From: DASSQJ01 sp963726295
Lineage (GTDB): Bacteria > Actinomycetota > Actinomycetes > Actinomycetales > Dermatophilaceae
Length of the DNA stretch: 64,000 nt
Reading direction: 5' to 3'
Assembly (NCBI GenBank): GCA_963726295.1
Contig: CAVSBW010000001.1
Span: forward strand, 744,001 to 808,000
The translations under genes and the position numbers were made by a program. Position 1 is the stretch's first letter; each line of letters opens with the position of its first letter. This document shows, one piece after another, positions 52,150 to 61,479 of the stretch. The notes beneath the pieces were generated by a model, which saw only the letters and a program-made list of their open reading frames with translations, was not told the origin of the DNA and searched no databases.

Positions 52150-52850
52150 CCCCAGTGTCAGGTGGGGTCGTTCCCGTCAAAGGCATGTCCGGTGAGGAGC
52201 GGGACCGGGTCTGCCACGCCCCCTCGACGGCGGCCGACAGCATCCGCCGGTAGGCGTCGAGCTAGGGTTGGTAGTACGCCGTTCGGGCGGGGATGCCGGC
52301 GTCGGGATGTCGCCGGTCTTGGAGTCGACGATGACGAGGTCGGTGAACCCCACGACGCGTTCGGCGAGGCACTGGGCGGCGACATCATCCTCGAGCCCGG
52401 CGCCGGTTCGTAAGCCCACGGACTGGAGCACCCTGTGGACGGCGCGGCCGACGGCCGACCCGTAGCGGCCCTTGGCCCACGCCGGCTGCTCGACGTCGCG
52501 GGCGCCCTTCGCGAGGCCGGCCGCGACCTCCTCGCCGGCGGTCTCGGCATCCTCGACCACGTCGGCGTCGCCGCCCGCCACCGCGCGCGGGCGCGGGCGC
52601 GGGACCTCGAGAGCATCCGGGTCGGTGCGCTCGAGACGGGAGGCCCTGATCGTCGGAACCCAGCGACTCGCCTCCACCGAGGCACGCACCTGCGCCAGCC
52701 ACTCCTCGAGCGCCGGCGGCGGGGTCAGCGCGCGACGCTCCCGAGCCGAAAGGGCGACGTCGCCGTCCCAAGCCAGCGGCACGGCATCCGCGACCGTCGC
52801 GGCATCCGCCTCGGCGAGATGGGTGGCGCGCCTTGTCGTGCTCTCCGGGG
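52150..52850 (-). pseudogene. Remnant of a UvrD/AddA-like ATP-dependent exonuclease (C-terminal nuclease part)
   Basis: Fragments on the minus strand match the end of RecB/AddA-type helicase-nucleases: LSARERRALTPPPALEEWLAQV, WAKGRYGSAVGRAVHRVLQ, and the PD-(D/E)XK core DLVIVDSKTGDIPT. The last part (LDAYRRMLSAAVEGAWQTR) is in another frame and preceded by a TAG (YYQP-stop). The linker between helix and nuclease core is deleted. All helicase motifs are gone. Approximate limits only. Confidence 0.65.
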
Positions 52851-52978
52851 GCAGCCATGGCCCACCGGCCGGATGGCAATCAGAATCCGGCCCCCGGCGG
52901 CACGCCGTGCGCCAGCGGCGTGCGCCGTTGGCCACGAAGGAGGTGCACGGGCACGCTCGGCCTGCGACCATTCCGTGC

Positions 52979-54418
52979 ATGCAGGAAGTCGCCATCGCCC
53001 CGATCCCGCTGGACCGTCTGGCCGCCCAGATCGGCCCGGTGCGGGCCGATCGGCTCGACCAGTACGCCATCAGGGCGCAGCAGATGTTGGCGGGGCGCAG
53101 GATCTGGAACATCAACGCGACGGCGACCGGAGGTGGAGTCGCGGAGATGCTCCAGGCCCTTCTGGCCTACGGGCGCGGCGCGGGCGTGGACACCCGCTGG
53201 CTCGTCCTCGATGGCACGCCGGAGTTCTTCCGCTTCACCAAGCGCCTCCACAACCTGCTGCACGGCTCACCCGGCGACGGCGGTCCGGTGGGTGCGGCCG
53301 AGCACCGGCTGTACCTCGACGTCCTCACCGACAACCTCGACCACATCGGCTCGCGCGTCCGCCCCGGCGACGTCGTCATCCTCCACGACCCGCAGACCGC
53401 CGGGCTCGCCGAGGGCCTGCACGAGCTCGGCGTGCACGTGGTGTGGCGGTGCCACGTCGGACGCGACGAGTCGAACGAGTTCACCGACAGGGCGTGGTCG
53501 TTCCTGCGCCCCTACGTCGACGAGGCCCAGGCGGTGATCTTCTCCCGACGGGCCTTCGCCCCCGACTGGGTGGACCCGTCGAGGCTGTTCCTGATCCCCC
53601 CGTCACTCGATCCGTTCAGCGCCAAGAACCGGGAGATCACCCCCGCCGAGGTCGCGTCCGCGCTGCCGTACTCCGGGATCGTCGACATGGGGCACACCGA
53701 GGGCAGCCTCGACTTCGTGCGCCGCGACGGGTCGTCCGGCCGGGTCCGCCGACACGACGACCTCGTGCTGGGCGGGCCCGCGCCGGACGGCGCGCGGCTC
53801 GTCGTCCAGGTCAGCCGTTGGGATCGGCTCAAGGACATGGCCGGCGTGCTCACCGGGTTCGCCGACAACCTCTCCCGGTTCCCCGAGGACGTCCACCTCA
53901 TGCTCGTGGGGCCGGATGTCGTCGGCGTGAGCGACGACCCGGAGGGACGGGCGGTCCTCGACGAGTGCGTCGCCATCTGGCAGAACGAGCCCGAGCCGGT
54001 GCGGCAGCGGATCCACCTGTGCAGCCTGCCGATGGACGACGTCGACGAGAACGCCCACCTCGTCAACGCCATCCAGCGCTACGCGACCGTCGTCGTCCAG
54101 AAGAGCCTCGTCGAGGGCTTCGGCCTGACCGTGACCGAGCCGATGTGGAAGGCCCGACCGGTGCTGGCCTCCCGGGTGGGCGGCATCCAGGACCAGATCG
54201 TCGACGGCGAGAGCGGCGTCCTGCTCGACGACCCGTACGACCTCGACGCCTTCGCTGCTCAGCTCGACGGACTGCTCCGCGACGGCGACCGGGCAGAGCG
54301 CCTCGGGAACAACGCGCGTGAGCGGGTGCGTGAGCTGTTCCTCGGCGACCGTCACCTGATCCAGTACGTGGAGCTCTTCGGCACGTTGGGTTCGAACCAG
54401 GCCGTCAGGGAGAGCTGA
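52979..54418 (+). CDS. Trehalose synthase / GT4 glycosyltransferase (TreT-like)
   Basis: A 479-residue GT-B glycosyltransferase related to TreT, which joins glucose from a nucleotide sugar to glucose to give trehalose. N-terminal domain: IWNINATATGGGVAEMLQALLAY. C-terminal domain: LVVQVSRWDRLKDMAGVL, the donor-site motif VEGFGLTVTEPMWKARPVLAS with the E-x7-E pair, and VGGIQDQIVDG. No clear ribosome site precedes ATG 52979. It is intact although surrounded by broken genes, which suggests selection. Confidence 0.85.
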   Translation: MQEVAIAPIPLDRLAAQIGPVRADRLDQYAIRAQQMLAGRRIWNINATATGGGVAEMLQALLAYGRGAGVDTRWLVLDGTPEFFRFTKRLHNLLHGSPGDGGPVGAAEHRLYLDVLTDNLDHIGSRVRPGDVVILHDPQTAGLAEGLHELGVHVVWRCHVGRDESNEFTDRAWSFLRPYVDEAQAVIFSRRAFAPDWVDPSRLFLIPPSLDPFSAKNREITPAEVASALPYSGIVDMGHTEGSLDFVRRDGSSGRVRRHDDLVLGGPAPDGARLVVQVSRWDRLKDMAGVLTGFADNLSRFPEDVHLMLVGPDVVGVSDDPEGRAVLDECVAIWQNEPEPVRQRIHLCSLPMDDVDENAHLVNAIQRYATVVVQKSLVEGFGLTVTEPMWKARPVLASRVGGIQDQIVDGESGVLLDDPYDLDAFAAQLDGLLRDGDRAERLGNNARERVRELFLGDRHLIQYVELFGTLGSNQAVRES

Positions 54419-54489
54419 CAGGGCGGGGACGCACGGCATCCGCAGCAGGTGGCACTGCAGGAGACCGAGCGTCGGCTGACGGGGCCAGC

Positions 54490-55443
54490 TCAGGCGGCGG
54501 CCTCGAGGAGTGAGGTCAGATGCTGTTCGAGCGCTGACGGTGGCTGCTGGTCGGGTTCGGGACGCGGCGGGTCGGAGCCCCAGCCGAGGAGCGGTGGCGC
54601 GAGGGAGCGGTACGCGTGGCCGCTCGGAGTGTGCACCTCGATCTCGCGGGGCGACCCGCGGATGACGTCGACGCGCCAGCCCGGCGCTTCCTTGACCTGG
54701 TTGCAGCGGGCGCAGTCGCCGGAGCCGTTGTCGAAGCTGGTGGGGCCGCCGTCGCGGGCGGGGCTGGTGTGGTCGGCCTGCACGATCGGGGCGTCGCACC
54801 ACGGGGTGGCGCAGGTGTCGTCGCGCAGGACGAGCATCCGGCCCAGCAGCCCGGTGAAGAGCCGGCGGCGGCCGTCCATCGCTACGAGGTCGCGGCCGCC
54901 GGGGGAGGTGTACAGCCGGCGGAGCCACACCGAGCCCTCGTCGGCGCCGCGCACCCACGCGCGGGCAACCGGCGCCGGGACCGGGCCGTGCCCGGGGATG
55001 CGGGCAGGCTCCATGACGGACCGGTCGGGGTCGCCGGTGCCGAGGAGGGCACGGTCGGTGATGAGGAGGTGGACCTCCCGTGGCTGGGTCTGTCCGGGGG
55101 TGCGGCCGGACAGCAGCCGGGTGGCGGTGTCGGCATCACCGCCCCGGTCCCACGCCCGTCGGCTGCTCGTCTGACACCTGCCCTCCGACGACCGCTTGGG
55201 CGCGGGCGCGGAGGCTGGCGTGGGCGCCGACGGCGTCCTTCGGCGGTGCGAGTCCGGTCAGGTAGGGCATCCCGTCCGGTGCCGGACGGACCGTGACCCG
55301 CCGGGAGCCAGACGCGGCCTCGATCCGCCGGACCACGGCAGCCGCGTCCAGCTCGGCGGCGACCCGGCGGGCAGCGCGGCCCACGGCCGTGGAGATGACC
55401 GGGCGGCGATCCCATCCACCGGCGGCTGTTCGTGCCGCGCCAT
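54490..55443 (-). pseudogene. DUF222/13E12-type HNH gene, copy 2 (broken)
   Basis: The 5' end keeps the promoter module and an ATG (55443, MARHEQPPVDG). The DUF222 region is cut out, and the sequence resumes in another frame at GRAARRVAAELDAAAVVRRIEAA (55384). It shifts again near 55150-55165 (VSDEQPTG, then RAWDRGGDADTATRLL). The final 175 codons, including a complete HNH (RDDTCATPWCDAPIVQADHTSP), read through to 54490 and are about 95 percent like copy 1 by eye. At least one large deletion and two frame changes. Confidence 0.85.
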
Positions 55444-55461
55444 CCGCGCTCCTCCCCGTCG

Positions 55462-55490
55462 TTTGTCCCCATCGTCCCGAGGGGGTCCAA
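55462..55490 (-). promoter_or_regulatory. Shared promoter block, copy A
   Basis: Minus-strand -35 TTGGAC (55485-55490), 17-bp spacer, -10 GACAAA (55462-55467), followed by a gggaggag ribosome site and the ATG of the broken DUF222 gene. Near-copy of the block at 50107-50135 and, in its outer 19 bp, of 35578-35596. Confidence 0.5.
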
Positions 55491-55584
55491 CACAGCCCCG
55501 AACCGGGGGCGTGGGGCGTCGCGGTGTATCAGCAGGCGCGGTGGGCGCTCTGTACTCCTAGAGATCACGAGATCGGAGACAGCC

Positions 55585-57993
55585 ATGGGAAACGGACGGC
55601 TCGACGGGGACAAGCTCAACTTCCAGGTCACCGGGGACTTCGCGATGTCGCCGAACGACATCTTCAGGTGGCGTTGCGCGTTCACCAAGGCGTCGGAGCT
55701 CCTCCACAACGCGACCGAGGGCCAGCTGAGGTTCGGGAAGATCTTCGTGACGAACGACGGCCTGGGGCTGGCCAACGCCGACTATCGGCTCGTCGCCGCC
55801 GGCGACCGGGCCTTCGCCACGTTCGGTGGGTTCGGGCAGCCAGGCCGCTCCGTCACGTTGCCTCCGTACGTCCAGAAGCAGGTCCTCTCCCTGGTTCACG
55901 AGAGCGGGCACCACGTCTTCGCACTGGGAGAGGAGTACTCGTTCGCCCTGTCCAAGGCCGTGGACACTGGCGCCACCCTCCCGGCGACGCACAACAACAC
56001 GATCATCCCGCTGGTGTCGGCCACCTCGTCCCGCCCCGACTCCGACTTCGCGGACGCGACGGCCATCCTGAAGCTCGGCGGACAGCTCTTCACACGGGAC
56101 GTGGTCAGCAAGGTGGGCGACCGGGTCACCGTCGACACCCCCTACCCCCAGGACCCCCGCAACGTCTCCACCGTCACCTTCCAGTGGCCGGCCGAGTGCA
56201 CCGACGACCGCAGCACGGGCGCGTGCATCATGGAGTTCTCCCGGTCGAACGCCGGTGACATGGCCCCGGACTGCACCTGGACGCCCGCCCCCAACCCGGT
56301 GACCGAGTTCTGCACCAGCGCCAACCACGACCCCGACGGCGACACCGACCAGCAGGCCAGCAACGGGGAGCCTTGCTGGACCAGCATCGTCGACCGCTTC
56401 GGGGCACTCACCCCGCCCGCGGCCGGCAGTGCGGCCTCAAAGGCGCCACCGGCGGGCTTCACGCCGCCCACGTGGATCGCCCTCGAGCCGAACCTCCGCG
56501 TGGCTCTCGTGCTCGACCGTTCCGGCTCGATGAACCGCGATGGCGGTGCCCGACTCGCGGGGGTGAAGACCGGGGCCACCTACTGGATCGAGAACGCCGC
56601 GCTCGAGTCCGACAGCCTCACCGTGGTCTGGTACTCGACCGGGACCTCCACGGCGCTGCCACTGACCGACGTCTCGTCCCTGTCGACGGGACAGCGGGAC
56701 GCCCTCGTCACCGCCATCGGGACCCAGGCGGCCAACGGCGGGACCAACATCCGCGATGCGCTTCGCGAGGGGCTCTCCGAGCTGCTCAGCCCCGGGACGG
56801 CGGCGTCCGTGCAGGCAACGTTGCTCCTCACCGACGGCGCTCACAACACGCCGCTCTTCTCCTCGATGCAGGAGGCCGTCCCGGACTACCAGCAGGCCAA
56901 CACCACCATCCACACCCTCGGTGTCGGCAGCGGCGCCGAGGTCGACCGGCCGGGACTCGCGGCGTTGTCCGCGGCCACCAACGGTGGCGCGTGGACCGTC
57001 GACGACGGGTCGGACACGGTCGCGATCACCGACCGGATGATCCAAGCCAACAACCTGATCCGTGGGGGGATCATCACCTCGCCGGCCGAGATCATGCCCG
57101 ACCTCGAGGAGCCGCTGGCCGGCGACGGGCGCGAACGTCCGTCACTCGAGGAGCTGCTCAAGCGCCTGGGCGTCGACGACCTCGGCGACGTCGGTCGCCT
57201 CCTGCGCCGCGCCCGGGGGCTTCTCGTCGGGACCGTTCACGAGGTGGAGCCGGGCGCGACGTCGGCGACCTTCAACCTCTCCTTCCGCGCCGGGATGGGC
57301 CTGTGGCTCTACCTCGTCGCGCCGGACGGCTCGCTGATCGACCCAGCCACTCCCGGTGCCCGGTTCGTCACCACGCGCGACGGCTTCGAGCTGGCCAAGG
57401 TGGCGAACCCGGTCCCCGGCCGGTGGACGATCCTCGGGTACCGCAGCCGAGCCGGCAGCGCCGGTCCGGTCGCGGTGACGACAGGCATCCAGAACCCCGC
57501 CGTCACGGTGACCGCGACTGCGAGTTCCGCCGGTTCGGGAATGCCGACGACGATCTCCGCCACCGTGCACCACGGCGCCGAGCTGGTGGGGGCGCGAGTC
57601 ACCGCGACCCTGCGTGAGGCATCGGGGGCGACGTTCACGACTGTTCTCCGGGACGACGATCGGGTCGGGCACTACACCGGCGGACTGGCCCTCCCCGACG
57701 GCAGCTACGAGGGACTCGTGGACGTGCTCGCGCCCGAGGATGCCGAGCGTGGCGGCCTCCTGCACGCGATCCTCCACACCGAGCCGGGGGAGGACCTCGG
57801 GCCGGACCGCCTCGGCAACCCGCGCTTCCGTCGACACGTCCCCATCGCCGTATCGGTCGGCGGGCGCACGCCCGAGGAGGTTCCGGAGGAGGAGCGGGAC
57901 GGCATCTCGGAGAAGGACGACGGGCGACCGGTCGACGTCGAGATCCACTCGTGGGAGCCCGAGAAGGCGTGGGAGCCTGAGAAGGCCCGGTGA
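55585..57993 (+). CDS. CLCA-like protein: metallopeptidase domain plus von Willebrand factor A domain
   Basis: An 802-residue protein arranged like animal calcium-activated-chloride-channel regulators (CLCA). The N-terminal about 240 residues contain HESGHHVFALGEEY (about 105-118), the zinc HExxH motif followed at the right distance by Glu. A Cys-containing stretch (WPAECTDDRSTGACIMEF) comes next, then a VWA domain with the MIDAS motif LVLDRSGSMN (about 308), GGTNIRDAL and LLLTDGAHNTP. The C-terminal half is beta-rich (two immunoglobulin-like parts). No signal peptide or membrane segment is visible, so export is unclear. A cggagac site precedes ATG 55585. Confidence 0.82.
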   Translation: MGNGRLDGDKLNFQVTGDFAMSPNDIFRWRCAFTKASELLHNATEGQLRFGKIFVTNDGLGLANADYRLVAAGDRAFATFGGFGQPGRSVTLPPYVQKQVLSLVHESGHHVFALGEEYSFALSKAVDTGATLPATHNNTIIPLVSATSSRPDSDFADATAILKLGGQLFTRDVVSKVGDRVTVDTPYPQDPRNVSTVTFQWPAECTDDRSTGACIMEFSRSNAGDMAPDCTWTPAPNPVTEFCTSANHDPDGDTDQQASNGEPCWTSIVDRFGALTPPAAGSAASKAPPAGFTPPTWIALEPNLRVALVLDRSGSMNRDGGARLAGVKTGATYWIENAALESDSLTVVWYSTGTSTALPLTDVSSLSTGQRDALVTAIGTQAANGGTNIRDALREGLSELLSPGTAASVQATLLLTDGAHNTPLFSSMQEAVPDYQQANTTIHTLGVGSGAEVDRPGLAALSAATNGGAWTVDDGSDTVAITDRMIQANNLIRGGIITSPAEIMPDLEEPLAGDGRERPSLEELLKRLGVDDLGDVGRLLRRARGLLVGTVHEVEPGATSATFNLSFRAGMGLWLYLVAPDGSLIDPATPGARFVTTRDGFELAKVANPVPGRWTILGYRSRAGSAGPVAVTTGIQNPAVTVTATASSAGSGMPTTISATVHHGAELVGARVTATLREASGATFTTVLRDDDRVGHYTGGLALPDGSYEGLVDVLAPEDAERGGLLHAILHTEPGEDLGPDRLGNPRFRRHVPIAVSVGGRTPEEVPEEERDGISEKDDGRPVDVEIHSWEPEKAWEPEKAR

Positions 57994-58299
57994 CGGCCGG
58001 TCTGCCGTAGCCGAACGGCATGGCGCGGCAGCGGCGTCGCTGCGGGCCGAATGCAAGGGTGCATCGCGGCCCGGGGCGACCCGACGCCGAGACCGTCCGG
58101 GGTCAAGCCCGCGGGGGTGGTGTACGAGGGTGATTCCTCGTCGGGGGTCAGGCGCTGATCGCGCCGGCGATGGTCAGGGTGTCCTCCTTGTCGTCGGAAG
58201 TGGGCATAGACCTCCCGAGTGAGGAAGGCCGCGGCCACCCAAACGGCTGCGCCAGTGGATTTCCGGATGCCACCATGGCGCCCGAGCGAAGGGGGATCC
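57994..58299. other. Intergenic stretch without recognised features
   Basis: 306 bp between the CLCA-like gene and the NERD-like gene. Open frames on both strands are short and match no family known to me. GTG 58219 and ATG 58267 are in frame with the downstream gene but lack ribosome sites. No terminator-grade hairpin was found. Confidence 0.4.
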
Positions 58300-59484
58300 G
58301 TGGGGGAGTCCGGGGGGAGTGCCGAGCGCAAGGCCGAGGTGCTGCGCGCCAGTGGGCCACCCGGCGTCATCCACATCGACGCCAAGAACTGGGCCGGCAA
58401 CGTCACCGAGCACGACGGTGGCCTCTACCAGCATCGGTGGGACGCGGCCGGGCAGACCACCCACGAGTCGAAGCACGCCGAGCTCGCCAAGGTGCATGCC
58501 ATGGGCCGCGAGATGGCCGTGCGGCTGGGTGCACCCGTGACCTCCGTGCTGTGCCTGGCCGGCAGTCGTGCGGCGGCGTTCGGAGAGCCGCAGATGGTGC
58601 GCGGTGTGTGGGTGGTGCCGGTGGGCCGGCTCGCGGAGTGGGTCACCGGACGGCCGCGCCTCGTGGCCGACGACGCGCTGCACTGGCTCTCGACGCTCGT
58701 GATGACCGAGTTCCCCTCCACGACCACCGACCCCGAGCTGCTCGCGGCGATCGGCGCGGACCTGGCCCGTCAGCGGCCGGCTCTCGCCGGTGGACGCCGA
58801 CGGGTGGCGCCCAGCACGCGGAACGGCCGCGACCGACGTCCGACGCAGCCCCGCCGGCATCCAGCGCCCTCCGGGCCCCCGCGACAGTCGCTCCGCCGGC
58901 TCGTTGCCCTCCTCCTCGGCGCTGCGATGGTGTGGGCCCTGACGAGCGGGGCCATCACCCCGCTCTTCTCGACCGTCGGCGAAACCGCGTCACGCCTTCT
59001 CACGCGGTCGCTCTCCGGAGGCTCGGCCGCGTCGGACCGGCTGGGGTGTGACGACGTCGACCCGTCCAGCGCCGAGGTGCTGCGGAAGGTTCGGCTCACC
59101 GCGAGCCCGACGCTCATGGGGTGTGACTGGTTCACGACGGATGACGAGGGGCGCAGGGTCGCGGTCCTGCACCTGCAGGAGATCGTCGGGGCCGGTGAAT
59201 CGGTGAGCCCGAGGCTCGTGGAGAGTCGCATGTCGGAGGCTCCCGAGGTGTCCGTCTCCGCCGCAGCAGGAGGCGACGTCACCGTCCTCTGGGTGGCCGC
59301 CGGCGTTCCGCTCACCCCCGCGAAGAACGCCGCCAGTGCGACTCGCAGCATGACGGTGCGGGTGTCCCACGAGCTCCTCGGGCTCACTCGCACCCAGGGC
59401 CGCCGGCTGGCCGTTCGCATCGCCACGTCCGCCAGCGCGCAGCACACCCCTGCGACACCCACGACCCCGACGAACAGGACGTGA
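58300..59484 (+). CDS. NERD-like nuclease-related domain protein with one membrane helix, probably shortened
   Basis: About 394 residues. The recognisable part of the NERD domain is GVIHIDAKNWAGNV, with the conserved Asp-Ala-Lys, preceded by SAERKAEVLRA. The 40 or so residues normally between them (containing LDHVVVGPSG-like strands) are missing, so the nuclease core may be broken. A basic linker leads to a membrane helix (LRRLVALLLGAAMVWALTSG, about 208-227) and an extracellular domain. GTG 58300 is chosen for its aaggggg site; longer starts exist. Confidence 0.65.
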   Translation: MGESGGSAERKAEVLRASGPPGVIHIDAKNWAGNVTEHDGGLYQHRWDAAGQTTHESKHAELAKVHAMGREMAVRLGAPVTSVLCLAGSRAAAFGEPQMVRGVWVVPVGRLAEWVTGRPRLVADDALHWLSTLVMTEFPSTTTDPELLAAIGADLARQRPALAGGRRRVAPSTRNGRDRRPTQPRRHPAPSGPPRQSLRRLVALLLGAAMVWALTSGAITPLFSTVGETASRLLTRSLSGGSAASDRLGCDDVDPSSAEVLRKVRLTASPTLMGCDWFTTDDEGRRVAVLHLQEIVGAGESVSPRLVESRMSEAPEVSVSAAAGGDVTVLWVAAGVPLTPAKNAASATRSMTVRVSHELLGLTRTQGRRLAVRIATSASAQHTPATPTTPTNRT

Positions 59485-59488
59485 CCGC

Positions 59489-60261
59489 ATGCCCACCTTT
59501 CCCTTCGGCGCCCCCGTCGAGCGAATGGCGGTCGACCTGCCCGACCACGAGGTGAGCCTGTTCGTGCTCGGCGCCTACCCCTCCGCCTTCCATGTGCGGT
59601 GGACGACACCGGACGGCCGGCGGGTGGCGGCTCTTCCGGTCGACAACGAGCCCCGGCCGTTCTGGGACGGATCGGGCGGGGACGACCTGTTCGAGCAGTG
59701 GCGCCAGGCGTACTTCCGGCCGGAGTGGGGCTGGGTCGCACCCTCCGAGCTCAACGGCTCGTCGGGCTGGAAGCTGTACCCGGAGTGGATCGCGCCGCTC
59801 GGGATCGGCCGCGACGACTACTTCGTCACCGACTGCCTCGACACCGCGATGATGAGCACGGGCGTCGAGCGACGTGTGTCACCTTCGGGCGGGCAGGAGG
59901 CGGTGTACTCGCAGCTCGCGCCCTCTCTGGGCCTTCCGGCGGTCGACATGGAGCCCATCCGTCCGAGGGACACATCGTCACCCTGGCCGGGCGGCACCAC
60001 GCCCGCATCAAGGAACAGCTCCAGGCGTCCGGGGCCGGTGCCGTCGTCACGCTCGGCAACGCGGCCGCACGAGTCGTCGCGCACCTTGCCGACGAGTCCT
60101 TCGAGCGCGGAGGCAGGCTCCTCGAGGCCACCTACCAGCAGGTGCGCCCGCTCACCGTCGACGGGCGGACCTACGAGTGGCACGCGCTCGTGCACCCAGC
60201 AGTGCGTCCACCGTGGACAGACACCCATCGCGCCTGGCGCGAGGTACGGGATCACCTCTGA
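59489..60261 (+). pseudogene. Frameshifted protein resembling the uracil-DNA-glycosylase superfamily
   Basis: Starts 4 bp after the NERD-like gene. Frame 1 has VSLFVLGAYPSAFHVRW (like the GxxPS loop of UDG-fold enzymes), VDNEPRPFWDG and WIAPLGIGRDDYFVTDCLDTAMMSTG. From about 59960 the match continues in another frame: SEGHIVTLAGRHHARIKEQL, VVTLGNAAARVVAHL and EWHALVHPAVRPPW. One base lost near 59955-59970 explains it. About 257 residues when joined. The UDG assignment rests on motif shape only. A 24-bp tandem duplication covers the stop codon. Confidence 0.55.
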
Positions 60262-60304
60262 CCGTGATCGCACGGGCCTCTCTGACCGTGATCGCACGGG
60301 CCTC
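60257..60304. repeat. 24-bp perfect tandem duplication over a stop codon
   Basis: Two identical 24-bp units, 60257-60280 and 60281-60304, each containing CTGACCGTGATCGCACGGG. The TGA of the upstream gene lies in unit 1. Confidence 0.85.
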
Positions 60305-60578
60305 GCACCACGTGGTGCGCACGAGTCGCTGACCCGCGTCGGGAGGCCGACTGCCCGGCATCCGGGACGAATCCTCTCGATGCTCGGGATCTTCCCGAAT
60401 CCCCGGCGCGACGCCCGACCGGATGCAAGACTCGAGGCCAGGTAAGGGGAGGCAAGCGCCTATGGGGGGCGCCTTTCCCGAACGCCTTCGCGCTGCAGAC
60501 AGTCGGCGCACCATCCTCGAGGACCCCGCCGGGCCATCGCCCGTCGTTGGTCCCGCCCGCGGACCGGGCAACCGGGAG

Positions 60579-60601
60579 ATGGCTCAGCGTGAATGAGCCA
60601 T
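60579..60601. promoter_or_regulatory. Inverted repeat upstream of the secreted-protein gene
   Basis: ATGGCTCA (60579-60586) and TGAGCCAT (60594-60601) form a perfect 8-bp inverted repeat with a 7-nt loop, 51 bp before the start codon. It may be an operator or a leader hairpin. The rest of 60305-60651 shows no gene. Confidence 0.4.
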
Positions 60602-60651
60602 GTCCGGGCCGTCCGGCCCACCCCATCCGAACCCAGGAGTGAAGCATCACC

Positions 60652-61197
60652 ATGCGTTCCATCAGCCGTTCCGCCGCCGCTCTCGCCGTCGTGGGCCTCG
60701 CCTCCATCGGCCTGGCCACGAGCGCCTCCGCCGATCCGCTCGACTTCCAGAAGGGCCAGAAGAACGCGCCCGGCCAGGTCGACCGGATCGACTCGGACGG
60801 CAACGGCTACAGCGACGCCGGGGTGTACGTGTCGGGCAAGTACAAGGCCCTCTACGCCGAGGACACCAGCGGCAACTACTACTGGGACCTCGGTGACGGC
60901 CGTGTCCAGGGGACGGTCTCCAGCGTGGACGAGCTCGACCCCGCGACGCTGGTGACCTGCGACTACGAGAACACCTACCGAGCCGACTACGGCAACGACC
61001 CGTTCATGAACGAGGGCTGGATCACCAACAACATCAACTGCGACGACGGCACGCACTACACGTACCTCATCGTCAGCCAGACCGACCCGCGCTACACCGG
61101 CAACCCGGACTTCGCGGTCTGGGGCACGTGGGAGTACCACGTGATGGCCTCCTCCGGCGAGGGCAACATCGTCCACCACCCGGTGATGGTCGGCTGA
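60652..61197 (+). CDS. Secreted protein of unknown function
   Basis: A 181-residue protein with a classical signal peptide (MRSISRSAAALAVVGLASIG, cleavage at ASA-DP near residue 27). The mature part is acidic and rich in Asp, Gly, Asn and Tyr, with RIDSDGNGYSDAGVYV, a pattern like a calcium-binding DxDxNG loop, and two cysteines (LVTCDYENTY, NNINCDDGTHY) that may form a disulfide. An aggagtg ribosome site precedes the ATG by about 8 bp. No family recognised. Confidence 0.8.
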   Translation: MRSISRSAAALAVVGLASIGLATSASADPLDFQKGQKNAPGQVDRIDSDGNGYSDAGVYVSGKYKALYAEDTSGNYYWDLGDGRVQGTVSSVDELDPATLVTCDYENTYRADYGNDPFMNEGWITNNINCDDGTHYTYLIVSQTDPRYTGNPDFAVWGTWEYHVMASSGEGNIVHHPVMVG

Positions 61198-61200
61198 CCT

Positions 61201-61217
61201 CCCGCCCGTCGGGCGGG
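61201..61217 (+). terminator. Short GC hairpin after the secreted-protein gene
   Basis: CCCGCCC-gtc-GGGCGGG directly after the stop codon; further GC pairing follows to about 61250. From there to 61444 no gene is seen. Confidence 0.55.
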
Positions 61218-61444
61218 CCTGCCCCACGGCCGGCCCGCCCCGGCGGGGGGTGTGCCGAACTCGGCTGTGCGCTCGACCCGGCCCACACCCCGGCGCAATG
61301 CGCCAGCGAGGCCGCGCCTGAGGTCGTCCGGTACTTGTACTTCCCGTCTGGGGGGCGTCCTGGCTGGAAGAGATCCTGCGGCAGGACGCGCGTGACGTGG
61401 CGACCACGGTGCGACACGGTTGTGCACAACCAGCGGTAAGGATG

Positions 61445-61473
61445 TTGTGCTCGAACGTGTGTTCGAATACACT
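61445..61473 (+). promoter_or_regulatory. SOS promoter of DUF222 copy 3 with a perfect LexA box in the spacer
   Basis: -35 TTGTGC (61445-61450), 17-bp spacer, -10 TACACT (61468-61473). The spacer contains TCGAACGTGTGTTCGA (61451-61466), an exact SOS box. The first ATG in frame (61480) lies 7 bases after the -10, where transcription should start, so the mRNA is probably leaderless. Confidence 0.8.
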
Positions 61474-61479
61474 CATGTC

